NCBI GenBank assembly: GCA_031407985.1
Contig: JANOJB010000035.1
Coordinates: 47,656-111,655 of the forward strand
Length of the DNA: 64,000 nucleotides
Direction of reading: 5' to 3'
Source: FEN-1088 sp031407985
Lineage (GTDB): Bacteria; Myxococcota_A; Polyangia; Fen-1088
Positions 16,935-23,884 of the stretch are shown here, piece by piece (positions within the stretch are counted from its first letter, which is position 1; each line of letters starts with the position of its first letter). Below the pieces are notes generated by a model that saw only the letters and a program-made list of their open reading frames with translations, ran no database searches and had not been told where the DNA came from. Made by a program: the position numbers and the translations under genes.

Positions 16935-18062
16935 ATGCGGTTGACGATCAGTGTGCCATGCGCCCTAGCTTTCGCCCTGACAGGGGCCGCGCCGCTTTGG
17001 GCCGCGCCGAAGGAAAAACCGGCTGCCGACGGCGCCAAGAAGTCGGGCAAGGAAATCTCGACCGACGACAAGGCCCTGGACAAGCAGATGGACTGGGAAA
17101 AGCAGGTTCTTGGTCCCAACACTGTGAAAAAGATCGACCTCGCCAAGATTCAGAAACTGCAGGCCGAAGAAATGGCGAGGCGTGAGAAGCAGGAGAAGGT
17201 TGACCAGGCCGCGAAGGATCGCAAAGAACGCGAGGAGGAGGCGGCCGCGGCGGCACAGCGAAACACCAAGGCCCCGAGCACGCGCGATGTTCCGAGCGTT
17301 CCAGAGCCCCCGCCGACGAAACCGGCCGAGAAGCACGACGACGCCTTCGTCGACAAGGTATTGCACGGAAAAGGCGAGAAGAAGAAGGCGTCGGTCACCA
17401 ACGATGAGGTGGATCAGCTCCTGAACAAGGCCAAGCAGGAGAAGGGTGCGTCCCTTACGTCGGCCAAGGGTGGAAAGGGCAAGGACACTGTCGACCAGTT
17501 GCTGGCTACCGCCGACAAACAGGCGTCGATCAAGACGACGGCAAGGAAGCCCGCCGACGCCACCGAGGCGGTCAGCGCCGAGGCGGCCGCCCGAGAGGCG
17601 ACTCTGAAAGCGATAGCCGCCGCCGCTGCTAAGGCCCAGGAAGAAAAGAACCGCAACAAGAAACCGGCCGTTCCTGATGCCGCCATGTTGCGCGCTCAGG
17701 CCGCGGCAGCGAAGTTCCCGCCCGCGCCTCCTTCCCGAACCGAGAGTCCGAAACCAACTCCAGCCAGCGCCGGATGGACCGATCCTTTTGCCTCCGACAG
17801 CCCGTCCCGTTCCTCGAAGGGACGCGGCAAGGTCACCGCGACCGCGGCGCCGCCTCCCCCGACGGCACGAATGCCACCTGCGGCTTCGGGAAGGCCTTCG
17901 CCGTCCACTCGTCCCGCTGCGAACGAAGGTTGGCAGGATCCGTTCGACACAGGTGGTGGTTCTGGTTCCAGCGGTTCAAAACCACGGCCTGCTCCCACCA
18001 AAGCGGCTCCCGCCGGGCGGCCCGGAAAGCGCCCACCAAACTGGAAAGATCCGTTCGCGTAG
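16935..18062 (+). CDS. Exported low-complexity protein with three C-terminal WxDPF motifs
   Basis: A 375-residue protein of unknown function. A signal peptide occupies residues 1-23 (cleavage near WAAPKEK). A charged Ala/Lys/Glu-rich region with coiled-coil character covers about 40-110. Two related segments (DEVDQLLNKAKQEK and DTVDQLLATADKQA) follow, then a Pro/Ala-rich region. The C-terminal third repeats WTDPF at 281, WQDPF at 333 and WKDPFA at 370 as the very last residues. Three spaced short motifs in a disordered chain look like docking sites for a partner. GAGG lies 7 nt before the ATG and a putative promoter sits upstream. No Cys lipobox is seen, so it is probably periplasmic or secreted. 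Confidence 0.8.
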   Translation: MRLTISVPCALAFALTGAAPLWAAPKEKPAADGAKKSGKEISTDDKALDKQMDWEKQVLGPNTVKKIDLAKIQKLQAEEMARREKQEKVDQAAKDRKEREEEAAAAAQRNTKAPSTRDVPSVPEPPPTKPAEKHDDAFVDKVLHGKGEKKKASVTNDEVDQLLNKAKQEKGASLTSAKGGKGKDTVDQLLATADKQASIKTTARKPADATEAVSAEAAAREATLKAIAAAAAKAQEEKNRNKKPAVPDAAMLRAQAAAAKFPPAPPSRTESPKPTPASAGWTDPFASDSPSRSSKGRGKVTATAAPPPPTARMPPAASGRPSPSTRPAANEGWQDPFDTGGGSGSSGSKPRPAPTKAAPAGRPGKRPPNWKDPFA

Positions 18063-18511
18063 GGTGGTGGGCCGCTGGCCCCCGGACGTAGGGTCATCTA
18101 CAAGCGGATTCGTTTGCCTCGGATACACTGAGGGTGAAGGCCGGCAGTGGGTTGTCTTGAGGGCGACTTCTGTGCCTGCTCCCTCCGGAATGGAATTTCT
18201 GGGTGCGGGATGCACGCTCGTTCGTTGGCGGCATGCTGGACTTCGTCGACGGTGTCGCGCCCGCGGATGTTGCGCCATGGTCGCCGTGACTCGCGGTGAC
18301 TCGCGGTGACTCGCGGTTGGCCTGGCGGTGACCTAAACGACGGCCCTTCCGGGCAGAAATGGTCCATCGCCATTTTCCAGTGGGGCGGACTGCCACATGG
18401 CGCCCTTCCGCCAGGCCATTCCGCCACAACCCGCTTCGATTCCACAAATGTGTTGAAACAGGAAAGCAGTATTAATAGGCACTTACAGCATCTGCCGTGG
18501 ACCCAAAATAC
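18063..18511. other. Long intergenic region with no recognised gene
   Basis: About 450 bp between two exported-protein genes. I find only short antisense-like frames with no protein character, and one 10-bp tandem repeat (18281-18320). It ends at a sigma-54-like promoter. A small RNA could lie here but nothing shows it. Confidence 0.5.
18281..18320. repeat. 10-bp tandem repeat
   Basis: Four tandem copies of TCGCGGTGAC. The first has one mismatch (TCGCCGTGAC), the next two are identical and the last is partial (TCGCGGTTGG). It lies in the noncoding stretch upstream of the small Lys/Ala-rich protein gene. This looks like simple slippage; no function is evident. Confidence 0.85.
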
Positions 18512-18527
18512 TGGCACACGCCCTGCT
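18512..18527 (+). promoter_or_regulatory. Sigma-54 (RpoN)-type -24/-12 promoter
   Basis: The sequence CTGGCACACGCCCTGCT matches the sigma-54 consensus YTGGCACGN4TTGCW closely. TGGCAC is perfect, TGCT gives four of five at -12, and the invariant GG (18513-18514) and GC (18525-18526) are exactly 10 bp apart. Expected transcription start is near 18538, leaving a 5' leader of about 40 nt with an AGGAGA ribosome binding site before the small exported protein. An enhancer-binding activator would be required. Confidence 0.65.
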
Positions 18528-18579
18528 ATGAAACACTGCGGATCAACGTCGATCCGAACCCATCACAGGAGACAATCCA

Positions 18580-18777
18580 ATGAAGCTCACCCGCATCATC
18601 TTCCTCGCCCTGGCCGTGCTCCTCCCGACCTCGTGGACTGTTGCCAACGCCGAAGAGGCCGCTCCCGCGGCTGGCGCCGGCGAAGCCAAGAAAGAGAAGA
18701 AGGCCAAGAAGGGCAAGAAGGCAGATGCCCCGGCAGCCGAGGGCGAGAAAAAGGCCGAAGAGCCCGCGAAGAAATAG
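18580..18777 (+). CDS. Small exported Ala/Lys/Glu-rich protein
   Basis: A 65-residue protein. Residues 1-24 are a classic signal peptide (MKLTRIIFLALAVLLP then cleavage near VANAEE). The mature about 40 residues are almost only Ala, Lys, Glu, Gly and Pro (AKKEKKAKKGKKAD, EKKAEEPAKK). They lack Cys and any folded-domain signature and resemble a lysine-rich tail. AGGAGA lies about 8 nt before the ATG. A sigma-54-type promoter 53 bp upstream and a strong intrinsic terminator 37 bp downstream make this a complete monocistronic unit, probably strongly and conditionally expressed. The function is unknown; a polycationic periplasmic or surface protein is plausible. Confidence 0.85.
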   Translation: MKLTRIIFLALAVLLPTSWTVANAEEAAPAAGAGEAKKEKKAKKGKKADAPAAEGEKKAEEPAKK

Positions 18778-18813
18778 TTTCGCTTTTCCGGATCTTCCGG
18801 AAGCGTTACTGCG

Positions 18814-18847
18814 CCCCGGGTCGGGTAACCGACTCGGGGTTTTTTTT
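18814..18847 (+). terminator. Strong intrinsic terminator
   Basis: An 11-bp GC-rich stem (CCCCGGGTCGG pairing with CCGACTCGGGG, with one G-U pair), a GTAA loop and a following run of eight T. It ends the transcript of the small exported protein and separates it from the response regulator gene. It is the only textbook intrinsic terminator I see in the window. Confidence 0.92.
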
Positions 18848-18917
18848 GATCTTTTTTGACGCACTTGGGACATCCCTCATTTGCCCAGGCGCTCCGTTTA
18901 ACGCAAGCTATCCGCCG

Positions 18918-19580
18918 ATGGCAGACGCGCCCACCATAAACGTTCTCCTTGTGGATGATCACCATCTGTTCAGGGAGGGACTGCGTGCCGTGCTGGCCGG
19001 TACGGACGACATAGTCGTCGCGGGGGAGGCCTCCACGGGGCGCGAAGCGTTCGAAATGGTCGACAGTCTGAAACCCGATGTGGTGACCGTGGACGTGACC
19101 TTGCCCGACGGGGACGGAATCCTAGCGACCCGCGAAATCCTGCGCAGACAGCCAACCACGCGGGTGCTCATGCTCACGATGCACGGGAACCACTACTACG
19201 TGTCTCAGGCGCTGGCAGCCGGTGCGAAGGGATATGCCCTGAAGGAACAGCGTCCGACCGAGATAGTGGAGGCGCTCAGGACTGTCGGCCGCGGCGAAAC
19301 CTACGTGGCGCCACAACTCCCTCAAGAGCTGGTCACACCGGGCGTGGTTGCCCGAAGAGCCAGCGGAGACACCAATCCGCTCGATACCTTGTCACCACGC
19401 GAACGGGACATCTTCGATCTAGTCGTTCGCGGTTACACCAACGCGGTGATGGCGGAAACTCTCAAGCTAAGCGTGAAAACCATCGAAACTCACCGGGCGC
19501 ACATCAACAAGAAGCTACGCGTGCATTCGACCGGCGAGCTGATCCGGTTGGCGGCGCTTTACGGATTGGTCTCAACCTAA
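18918..19580 (+). CDS. NarL/FixJ-type response regulator
   Basis: A 220-residue DNA-binding response regulator. The receiver domain is at about 7-125 with the acidic pair in LLVDDHH, phospho-acceptor Asp in VTVDVTLPDGDG, and the conserved Thr (LMLTMH) and Lys (GYALKE). A LuxR/GerE-type helix-turn-helix occupies about 155-215 (LSPRERDIFDLVVRGYTN, LKLSVKTIETHRAHINKKL). The ATG at 18918 was chosen because the receiver starts there; the frame is open far upstream but crosses other genes. It is convergent with a histidine kinase gene with 8 bp between stops. The two may form a two-component pair despite opposite strands. Confidence 0.94.
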   Translation: MADAPTINVLLVDDHHLFREGLRAVLAGTDDIVVAGEASTGREAFEMVDSLKPDVVTVDVTLPDGDGILATREILRRQPTTRVLMLTMHGNHYYVSQALAAGAKGYALKEQRPTEIVEALRTVGRGETYVAPQLPQELVTPGVVARRASGDTNPLDTLSPRERDIFDLVVRGYTNAVMAETLKLSVKTIETHRAHINKKLRVHSTGELIRLAALYGLVST

Positions 19581-19588
19581 CTGTTGGA

Positions 19589-20395
19589 TCAGGCGGGTAT
19601 CTGCAGGGGAATCTCGACGACGAACGTCGCCCCACGATCCAATCCGTCGCTGGCGACGCTGATGCTTCCTCCATGAAGTTCGGCCAGCAAGCGCACGAAG
19701 GCCAACCCAAGTCCCAGGCCACCGGCGACCGGACGGTCACCGACATCGTTTGAGGATCGGAAAGCCGTGAAGATGTCGGGCAGGTCGTCTCGTGCAACCC
19801 CACGCCCGGTGTCGCGGACAACGATCCGTGCGGTATCCACGCTGGCCATCAGACGCACCTCGATCGTCCCACCATCTTGTGTGAACTTGATCGCGTTGCC
19901 GACCAGATGCGAAACCATATCGCGAAGACGCACCTGATCCCCTTTCACGTGAACGGGGCCATCCGGTATTGACAGCTTCATGCTGAGCGAGCGAGCGACG
20001 GCGGCTGGGGTCGCCGCCTCCACGGCCGTTCGCACGGGCTCGCGCAGATCCAGAACCACGCGTTCGATCCGCAGGCGACCCGCCAGCGCGCGCGCGACGT
20101 CAAGGAGTTGCGCGATCAGCTTGCTTTGCCCTCGGGCACTGGCCTCGATCGCGGCCACGGCCACGTCCCGATCCGCGTCGCCCGCCGTGCGCAGCACGTG
20201 AGCCCACATGAGGATCGCACCCAGCGGGCTTCTCAGTTCGTGGGCCAGCCTCCCCACGAACTCGGCAATCGTGCTGTCCGACTGATTCAGTCGTGCGCGA
20301 AGGGCATCAACCTTGGCCCGAAGGGCGGAGACGTCGGTATCTTGCTGGTCATCAACCTCCGCATTCGGAGGTCCCGGTTCCTCTCGCCTTGTCAC
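19589..20395 (-). CDS. Soluble sensor histidine kinase
   Basis: A 268-residue histidine kinase with no membrane segment and no PAS or GAF domain. A short coiled coil (about 22-40) leads into the dimerisation/phospho-acceptor helix FVGRLAHELRSPLGAILMW, with His about 52. The catalytic ATPase domain has N box HLVGNAIKFTQDGG, G1 DTGRGV and G2 GGLGLGLAFVRLL. Input is presumably through a partner protein. The start is GTG at 20395 with GAGG 8 nt upstream. It faces the NarL-type regulator gene tail to tail; cognate pairing is likely but unproven. Confidence 0.93.
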   Translation of the reverse strand: MTRREEPGPPNAEVDDQQDTDVSALRAKVDALRARLNQSDSTIAEFVGRLAHELRSPLGAILMWAHVLRTAGDADRDVAVAAIEASARGQSKLIAQLLDVARALAGRLRIERVVLDLREPVRTAVEAATPAAVARSLSMKLSIPDGPVHVKGDQVRLRDMVSHLVGNAIKFTQDGGTIEVRLMASVDTARIVVRDTGRGVARDDLPDIFTAFRSSNDVGDRPVAGGLGLGLAFVRLLAELHGGSISVASDGLDRGATFVVEIPLQIPA

Positions 20396-20433
20396 GCTCG
20401 GTGCCTCGCCTTCTTATGATGCCACGATTCACG

Positions 20434-21648
20434 TCAACGAGGCTCGTTGGCCTCAAGGATCCGGAGGGTGTTGCCTCCCAGGACTTTCTCGACATCGGCA
20501 GCCGAGAGTCCTCGTCGCAACAACTCGGCGGTGAGGGCCGGCAATCGCCCGGCGTCTTCGAGGCCCACCGGCACGGAGGGCACACCGTCGAAATCGCTGC
20601 CCAGGCACACGTGGTCAGCACCGGCAACTTCGATCATGTGCATCAGGTGGTCGACGAGGCGCGACAACGGGACCGGCGCCAGGCGCCCCGATTCTTCGCG
20701 AATCCCACGCCAAGCCTCATCGATCGGTAGGCTTCTGAAGCGAGCCCATATCGGGGCCTGCGCCCGATTGTAGTTGATGTCCAGGAACCCTGGATTGAAG
20801 TTCACGCAAACGGCCCCACCGTTGCGAGCCACTGCCCGCAACATCGCGTCGCTGGCGTTGCGGGGAACGTTGGTCATGGTGCGGGACGACGAGTGCGACA
20901 GAATCACGGGCTTGCGGACGTATCGAATCGCGTCCCAAAACAACGGATCGGAAACGTGCGACAGGTCGACAAGAACCCCCAGTTTCTGCATTTCGTCCAC
21001 GACGCGGCGACCGAAATCGCTGAGTCCCTGACCGTCCCCCTGGTCGCCGGATGAACCTCCAATCTCATTCGAATTCGACCAGGTCAGTGTCAAGTAGCGA
21101 ACCCCTTCAACAGCGAGGCGTCTCAAGTTCGCGAGTTGTTCGGCCGCACTGCCCGAACCGAGCGAATGCCCCCCTTCCACGCCCAGCATTACGGAGGGGA
21201 CCCCACGCCCCGCGTTCGCCCGAATGTCACGAGCGTTGCGGGCCAACGCCAGTCGGCCATCGCTGGTCGCAACCAAGGCGTGAATCGCCTTGACCTGCCG
21301 CAAGGATTCGGAAAAGTACGCGCTTGACGGCGTACGCCGTGGGAACACGAAGATCGACAGAAACTGGGCGTCCAGACCGCCGGACCGCATCTTCGCGAGA
21401 TCGAGGTGTGCCTCGGGTATCCCGTCCAGAAACTTGGCGCCTTCGTAGACAATCCGCTGGGTTGTATCGGCGTGGGTGTCAATGACGATCGCGCGACGAT
21501 GAAGTTCCATCGCCTCGGCCGAAACCGGGCCGGAAGCCGTCCCGCCGACTGTATCGATGGTTGCGCTCCTTCCTCCGAGGAAAGCAGCAGGAGGAGGAAG
21601 GAGCCAAGCGATCAAGGCAAACAGCGAGGACAGAGTCGACATCGGCAT
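20434..21648 (-). CDS. Exported membrane dipeptidase (peptidase family M19)
   Basis: A 404-residue zinc dipeptidase with an N-terminal signal sequence (about residues 1-24). Family metal ligands are present: DTHADT (His and Asp), the bridging Glu in GVEGGHSLG, His in LSHVSDPL, His in ILSHSSSR and the Asp in GSDFDGVP. M19 enzymes cleave dipeptides, including D-amino-acid-containing ones, and beta-lactam-like bonds; the substrate here is unknown. The export signal puts it in the periplasm or outside the cell. It is divergent from the patatin-like lipoprotein gene. Confidence 0.94.
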   Translation of the reverse strand: MPMSTLSSLFALIAWLLPPPAAFLGGRSATIDTVGGTASGPVSAEAMELHRRAIVIDTHADTTQRIVYEGAKFLDGIPEAHLDLAKMRSGGLDAQFLSIFVFPRRTPSSAYFSESLRQVKAIHALVATSDGRLALARNARDIRANAGRGVPSVMLGVEGGHSLGSGSAAEQLANLRRLAVEGVRYLTLTWSNSNEIGGSSGDQGDGQGLSDFGRRVVDEMQKLGVLVDLSHVSDPLFWDAIRYVRKPVILSHSSSRTMTNVPRNASDAMLRAVARNGGAVCVNFNPGFLDINYNRAQAPIWARFRSLPIDEAWRGIREESGRLAPVPLSRLVDHLMHMIEVAGADHVCLGSDFDGVPSVPVGLEDAGRLPALTAELLRRGLSAADVEKVLGGNTLRILEANEPR

Positions 21649-21841
21649 GATGGGACGACCATACCGGTCAACGACACCGCGCTACAACGGTGCCGTGGCG
21701 ATCGCACCCTGCTAGATTCGACCCAACCAAATGGAACGCCCCAGCCGCCTCGCTGCGGACCAACTTGATCCACGGCTGATTCGCGCGATACACCCTGCGC
21801 AATCCGGCGACTGGACGCGTGCGACGCCTAGGCCTGACGGA

Positions 21842-22768
21842 ATGCCCGCCCCACCGACGACAGCCGCGCTCTTGATGTTGCTGGGCCTTGCCGCCGGGAT
21901 AGGTACCGGATGCGCGCATCGTCCGGTGCGGTTCGATCCCACGGCGCGACGCACGTGCCTGGTGTTGTCCGCTGGCGGCACCCGAGGCGTGGCGGAACTG
22001 GGAGCGCTGGCCGCGATTCGCGAGGCACGCTTGCCTATTTCTTGCGTCATCGGAACCAGCGTGGGCGCACTGGTGGGTAGTTTGTACGCCAGCGCACCCG
22101 GGCAAGACACCACCACGCGATTCCGACATCTGGCACGGACGTACCTGGACGAAACCGAACGCGACGCCCGCGCGCGCGGAATCGGAACCAGCGCCGTATT
22201 GGCGGCCGTCGCCGCAACCCTTTCAGGTGGGATCCTCGTACCGGCGACGGCGGCGTTCGGAGGATATCTACTCGGTGCCGCAACCACGTCACGCGCCGAT
22301 CGGGCTCGGCTCGAAATCGCGCTTCGTACCGAACTTGAGGGTGCGCACATCGAAACGCTGCCGGTACCTTTCGCGACGCTGCACCACGAACGGGCTGATC
22401 AGGGACTGGTTCTGGTCATCGACCGGTCGGGCGATCTGGCGCAAGCGGTTGGTGCCAGCATCGCCAATCCGTTCGTATTCGAGGACGTGGACGTCACGTA
22501 CGCACAGAAGCTGGATCCGGGCAGTGATCGCGTCGCCGCCACGCCCGTCCAAGACGCCTGCCACTTGTTTCCCGACGCGAACCTTCTGGTCGTGAATGTC
22601 AGCGGCACGCGCGCTTTTTACGATCGGGCCATGACCTGCCCTCTGCGCGAGGTGATGATCGATGTCGAAGCCCCAACCCCCGAGGCGTTCTTCCTGGGGG
22701 GCGAAACGTTCAATCGCGCCTGGACGGCGGGACACGATGCAACCGTGGCCGCACTGAACGGTGGTTAA
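21842..22768 (+). CDS. Patatin-like phospholipase, probable lipoprotein
   Basis: About 308 residues. The N-terminus is a signal sequence ending in a Cys at about 24 (GIGTGCAHRP), consistent with a lipoprotein although the lipobox is imperfect. The patatin fold is marked by the oxyanion loop SAGGTRGVAELG and the nucleophile elbow GTSVGALVGSLYAS (Ser about 73). The catalytic Asp normally sits in a DGG/DGA motif; here the equivalent region reads LDPGSDRVAATPVQDA, so the dyad Asp is in an atypical context. Patatins hydrolyse acyl esters of lipids. An upstream TTG/ATG region is in frame, but I chose the ATG just before the signal sequence. Confidence 0.88.
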   Translation: MPAPPTTAALLMLLGLAAGIGTGCAHRPVRFDPTARRTCLVLSAGGTRGVAELGALAAIREARLPISCVIGTSVGALVGSLYASAPGQDTTTRFRHLARTYLDETERDARARGIGTSAVLAAVAATLSGGILVPATAAFGGYLLGAATTSRADRARLEIALRTELEGAHIETLPVPFATLHHERADQGLVLVIDRSGDLAQAVGASIANPFVFEDVDVTYAQKLDPGSDRVAATPVQDACHLFPDANLLVVNVSGTRAFYDRAMTCPLREVMIDVEAPTPEAFFLGGETFNRAWTAGHDATVAALNGG

Positions 22769-22894
22769 TGGAGGTGCCCTTCATCGTCGCCGACCACGAA
22801 GACCACCATCCACCGGCCCGGTTTCCCGGCGAGGCGAATGGCCGACCGGCCAGCAGCACGCCGCGGTCGGCTTAGACCTCGGCTAAGACCTCGG

Positions 22895-23629
22895 CTAGAC
22901 CGGCTTCTGGGCCACGACCAAGATCGACACCCCGAACGGTGGCGCGAGTCGGGGAGCCAGCAGAACGTCCAGATTGAAAATCGCCGACAGGAGACGATTG
23001 ATGACCGGACTATTCATCTCGCTCTCGCTTCGATACGCATGCCGCCACACCTTCAAGACCTGGCGCGCCGACCAGATCGGTCCAAACAACAGATAATTGA
23101 AATGAAACCGTTGCCCCGGCTGCAGTCCCGCCGCGCGGATCCGTTCCAACAGCGGGCCCATGCGGTACCGTCTTTTGTGCAACGACACATCGTCCTGGAA
23201 ACCCCACAGGGAAGGGAACGCCGGAACCGTTATCAGGGCATTGCATCCGGGCCGCAGGACACGCGCGACTTCGGTCAAGGCCCGCAGATCGTCGTCGACG
23301 TGTTCGATGATATCGGTGGCCAGGACCAGAGAAAACGTCTGGTCACCAAACGGCATCTGGGTGATGTCCCCGCGAAGAACGGTGCCCAGGCCCTTCTCGG
23401 CGCAGAACCGGATGGCCTCGTCGCTGAAATCCAGACCTGTGACCTCCGAATAGCCGAGATCCCGAAGCAGTCGCAGGTTGGTTCCGGAACTGGTGCCGAT
23501 GTCCAACACCGGCTGGTCGCGGGCAATGCCGAGCGCCTCTATGAGCCGCGCGAACAATTTCCGGCGGCCCACGTACCACCAGTGGTCGCGCTCGAGGGCG
23601 GCGTCGACGGCGTAAACGGACTGTTGCAA
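22895..23629 (-). CDS. Class I SAM-dependent methyltransferase
   Basis: A 244-residue Rossmann-fold methyltransferase. Motif I is VLDIGTSSGTNLRLLRDLG; motif II has VTGLDFSDEAIRFC; motif III/IV is FSLVLATDIIEHVDDDL, followed by ARVLRPGC. This is the Methyltransf_11 pattern; the substrate is unknown. The C-terminal region (HFNYLLFGPIWSARQV) is typical of lipid- or sugar-linked members. The start is a TTG at 23629 with GAGG 8 nt upstream. The frame continues upstream through a DNA tandem repeat that would encode VLAVLAVLAVL, which I judge noncoding. It is downstream of the PilZ gene on the same strand, 255 bp away. Confidence 0.9.
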   Translation of the reverse strand: MQQSVYAVDAALERDHWWYVGRRKLFARLIEALGIARDQPVLDIGTSSGTNLRLLRDLGYSEVTGLDFSDEAIRFCAEKGLGTVLRGDITQMPFGDQTFSLVLATDIIEHVDDDLRALTEVARVLRPGCNALITVPAFPSLWGFQDDVSLHKRRYRMGPLLERIRAAGLQPGQRFHFNYLLFGPIWSARQVLKVWRHAYRSESEMNSPVINRLLSAIFNLDVLLAPRLAPPFGVSILVVAQKPV

Positions 23630-23721
23630 GACTGATCCTCTCGGTGAACCGACGGTGTCGGCGCGGGCGCAGCCTAGTATGGGCCGTCGACGCCGACAAG
23701 GACTGCCCCGGAGGGTCAAGA

Positions 23722-23820
23722 ACGAACAGGGACGAACAGGGACGAGCAGGCGGTCAAGGACGGCAAGGACGGCAAGAACGGCAAGGACGCCAGGACGCCA
23801 GGACGGCAAGGACGAACAGG
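23722..23820. repeat. Degenerate 9-10 bp tandem repeat
   Basis: About eleven units related to ACGGCAAGG / ACGAACAGG / ACGCCAGG stand head to tail between the PilZ gene and the methyltransferase gene. Units vary in length by one base and there are no spacers. Origin by replication slippage is likely. The repeat may act in the mRNA between the two genes, but nothing shows this. Confidence 0.85.
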
Positions 23821-23884
23821 ATCGTCCTCGCCGCATTGAAGGGACGGAACAACCTCAGGCGACGCAGAGCCCCATGACTCGACG

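Noticed and set aside
23722..23820. Possible CRISPR array
   Set aside because: Units of 9-10 bp without spacers; no cas genes in the window.
23630..23836. N-terminal extension of the methyltransferase
   Set aside because: It would translate a DNA tandem repeat and lacks conservation-like features; a ribosome binding site supports the inner TTG.
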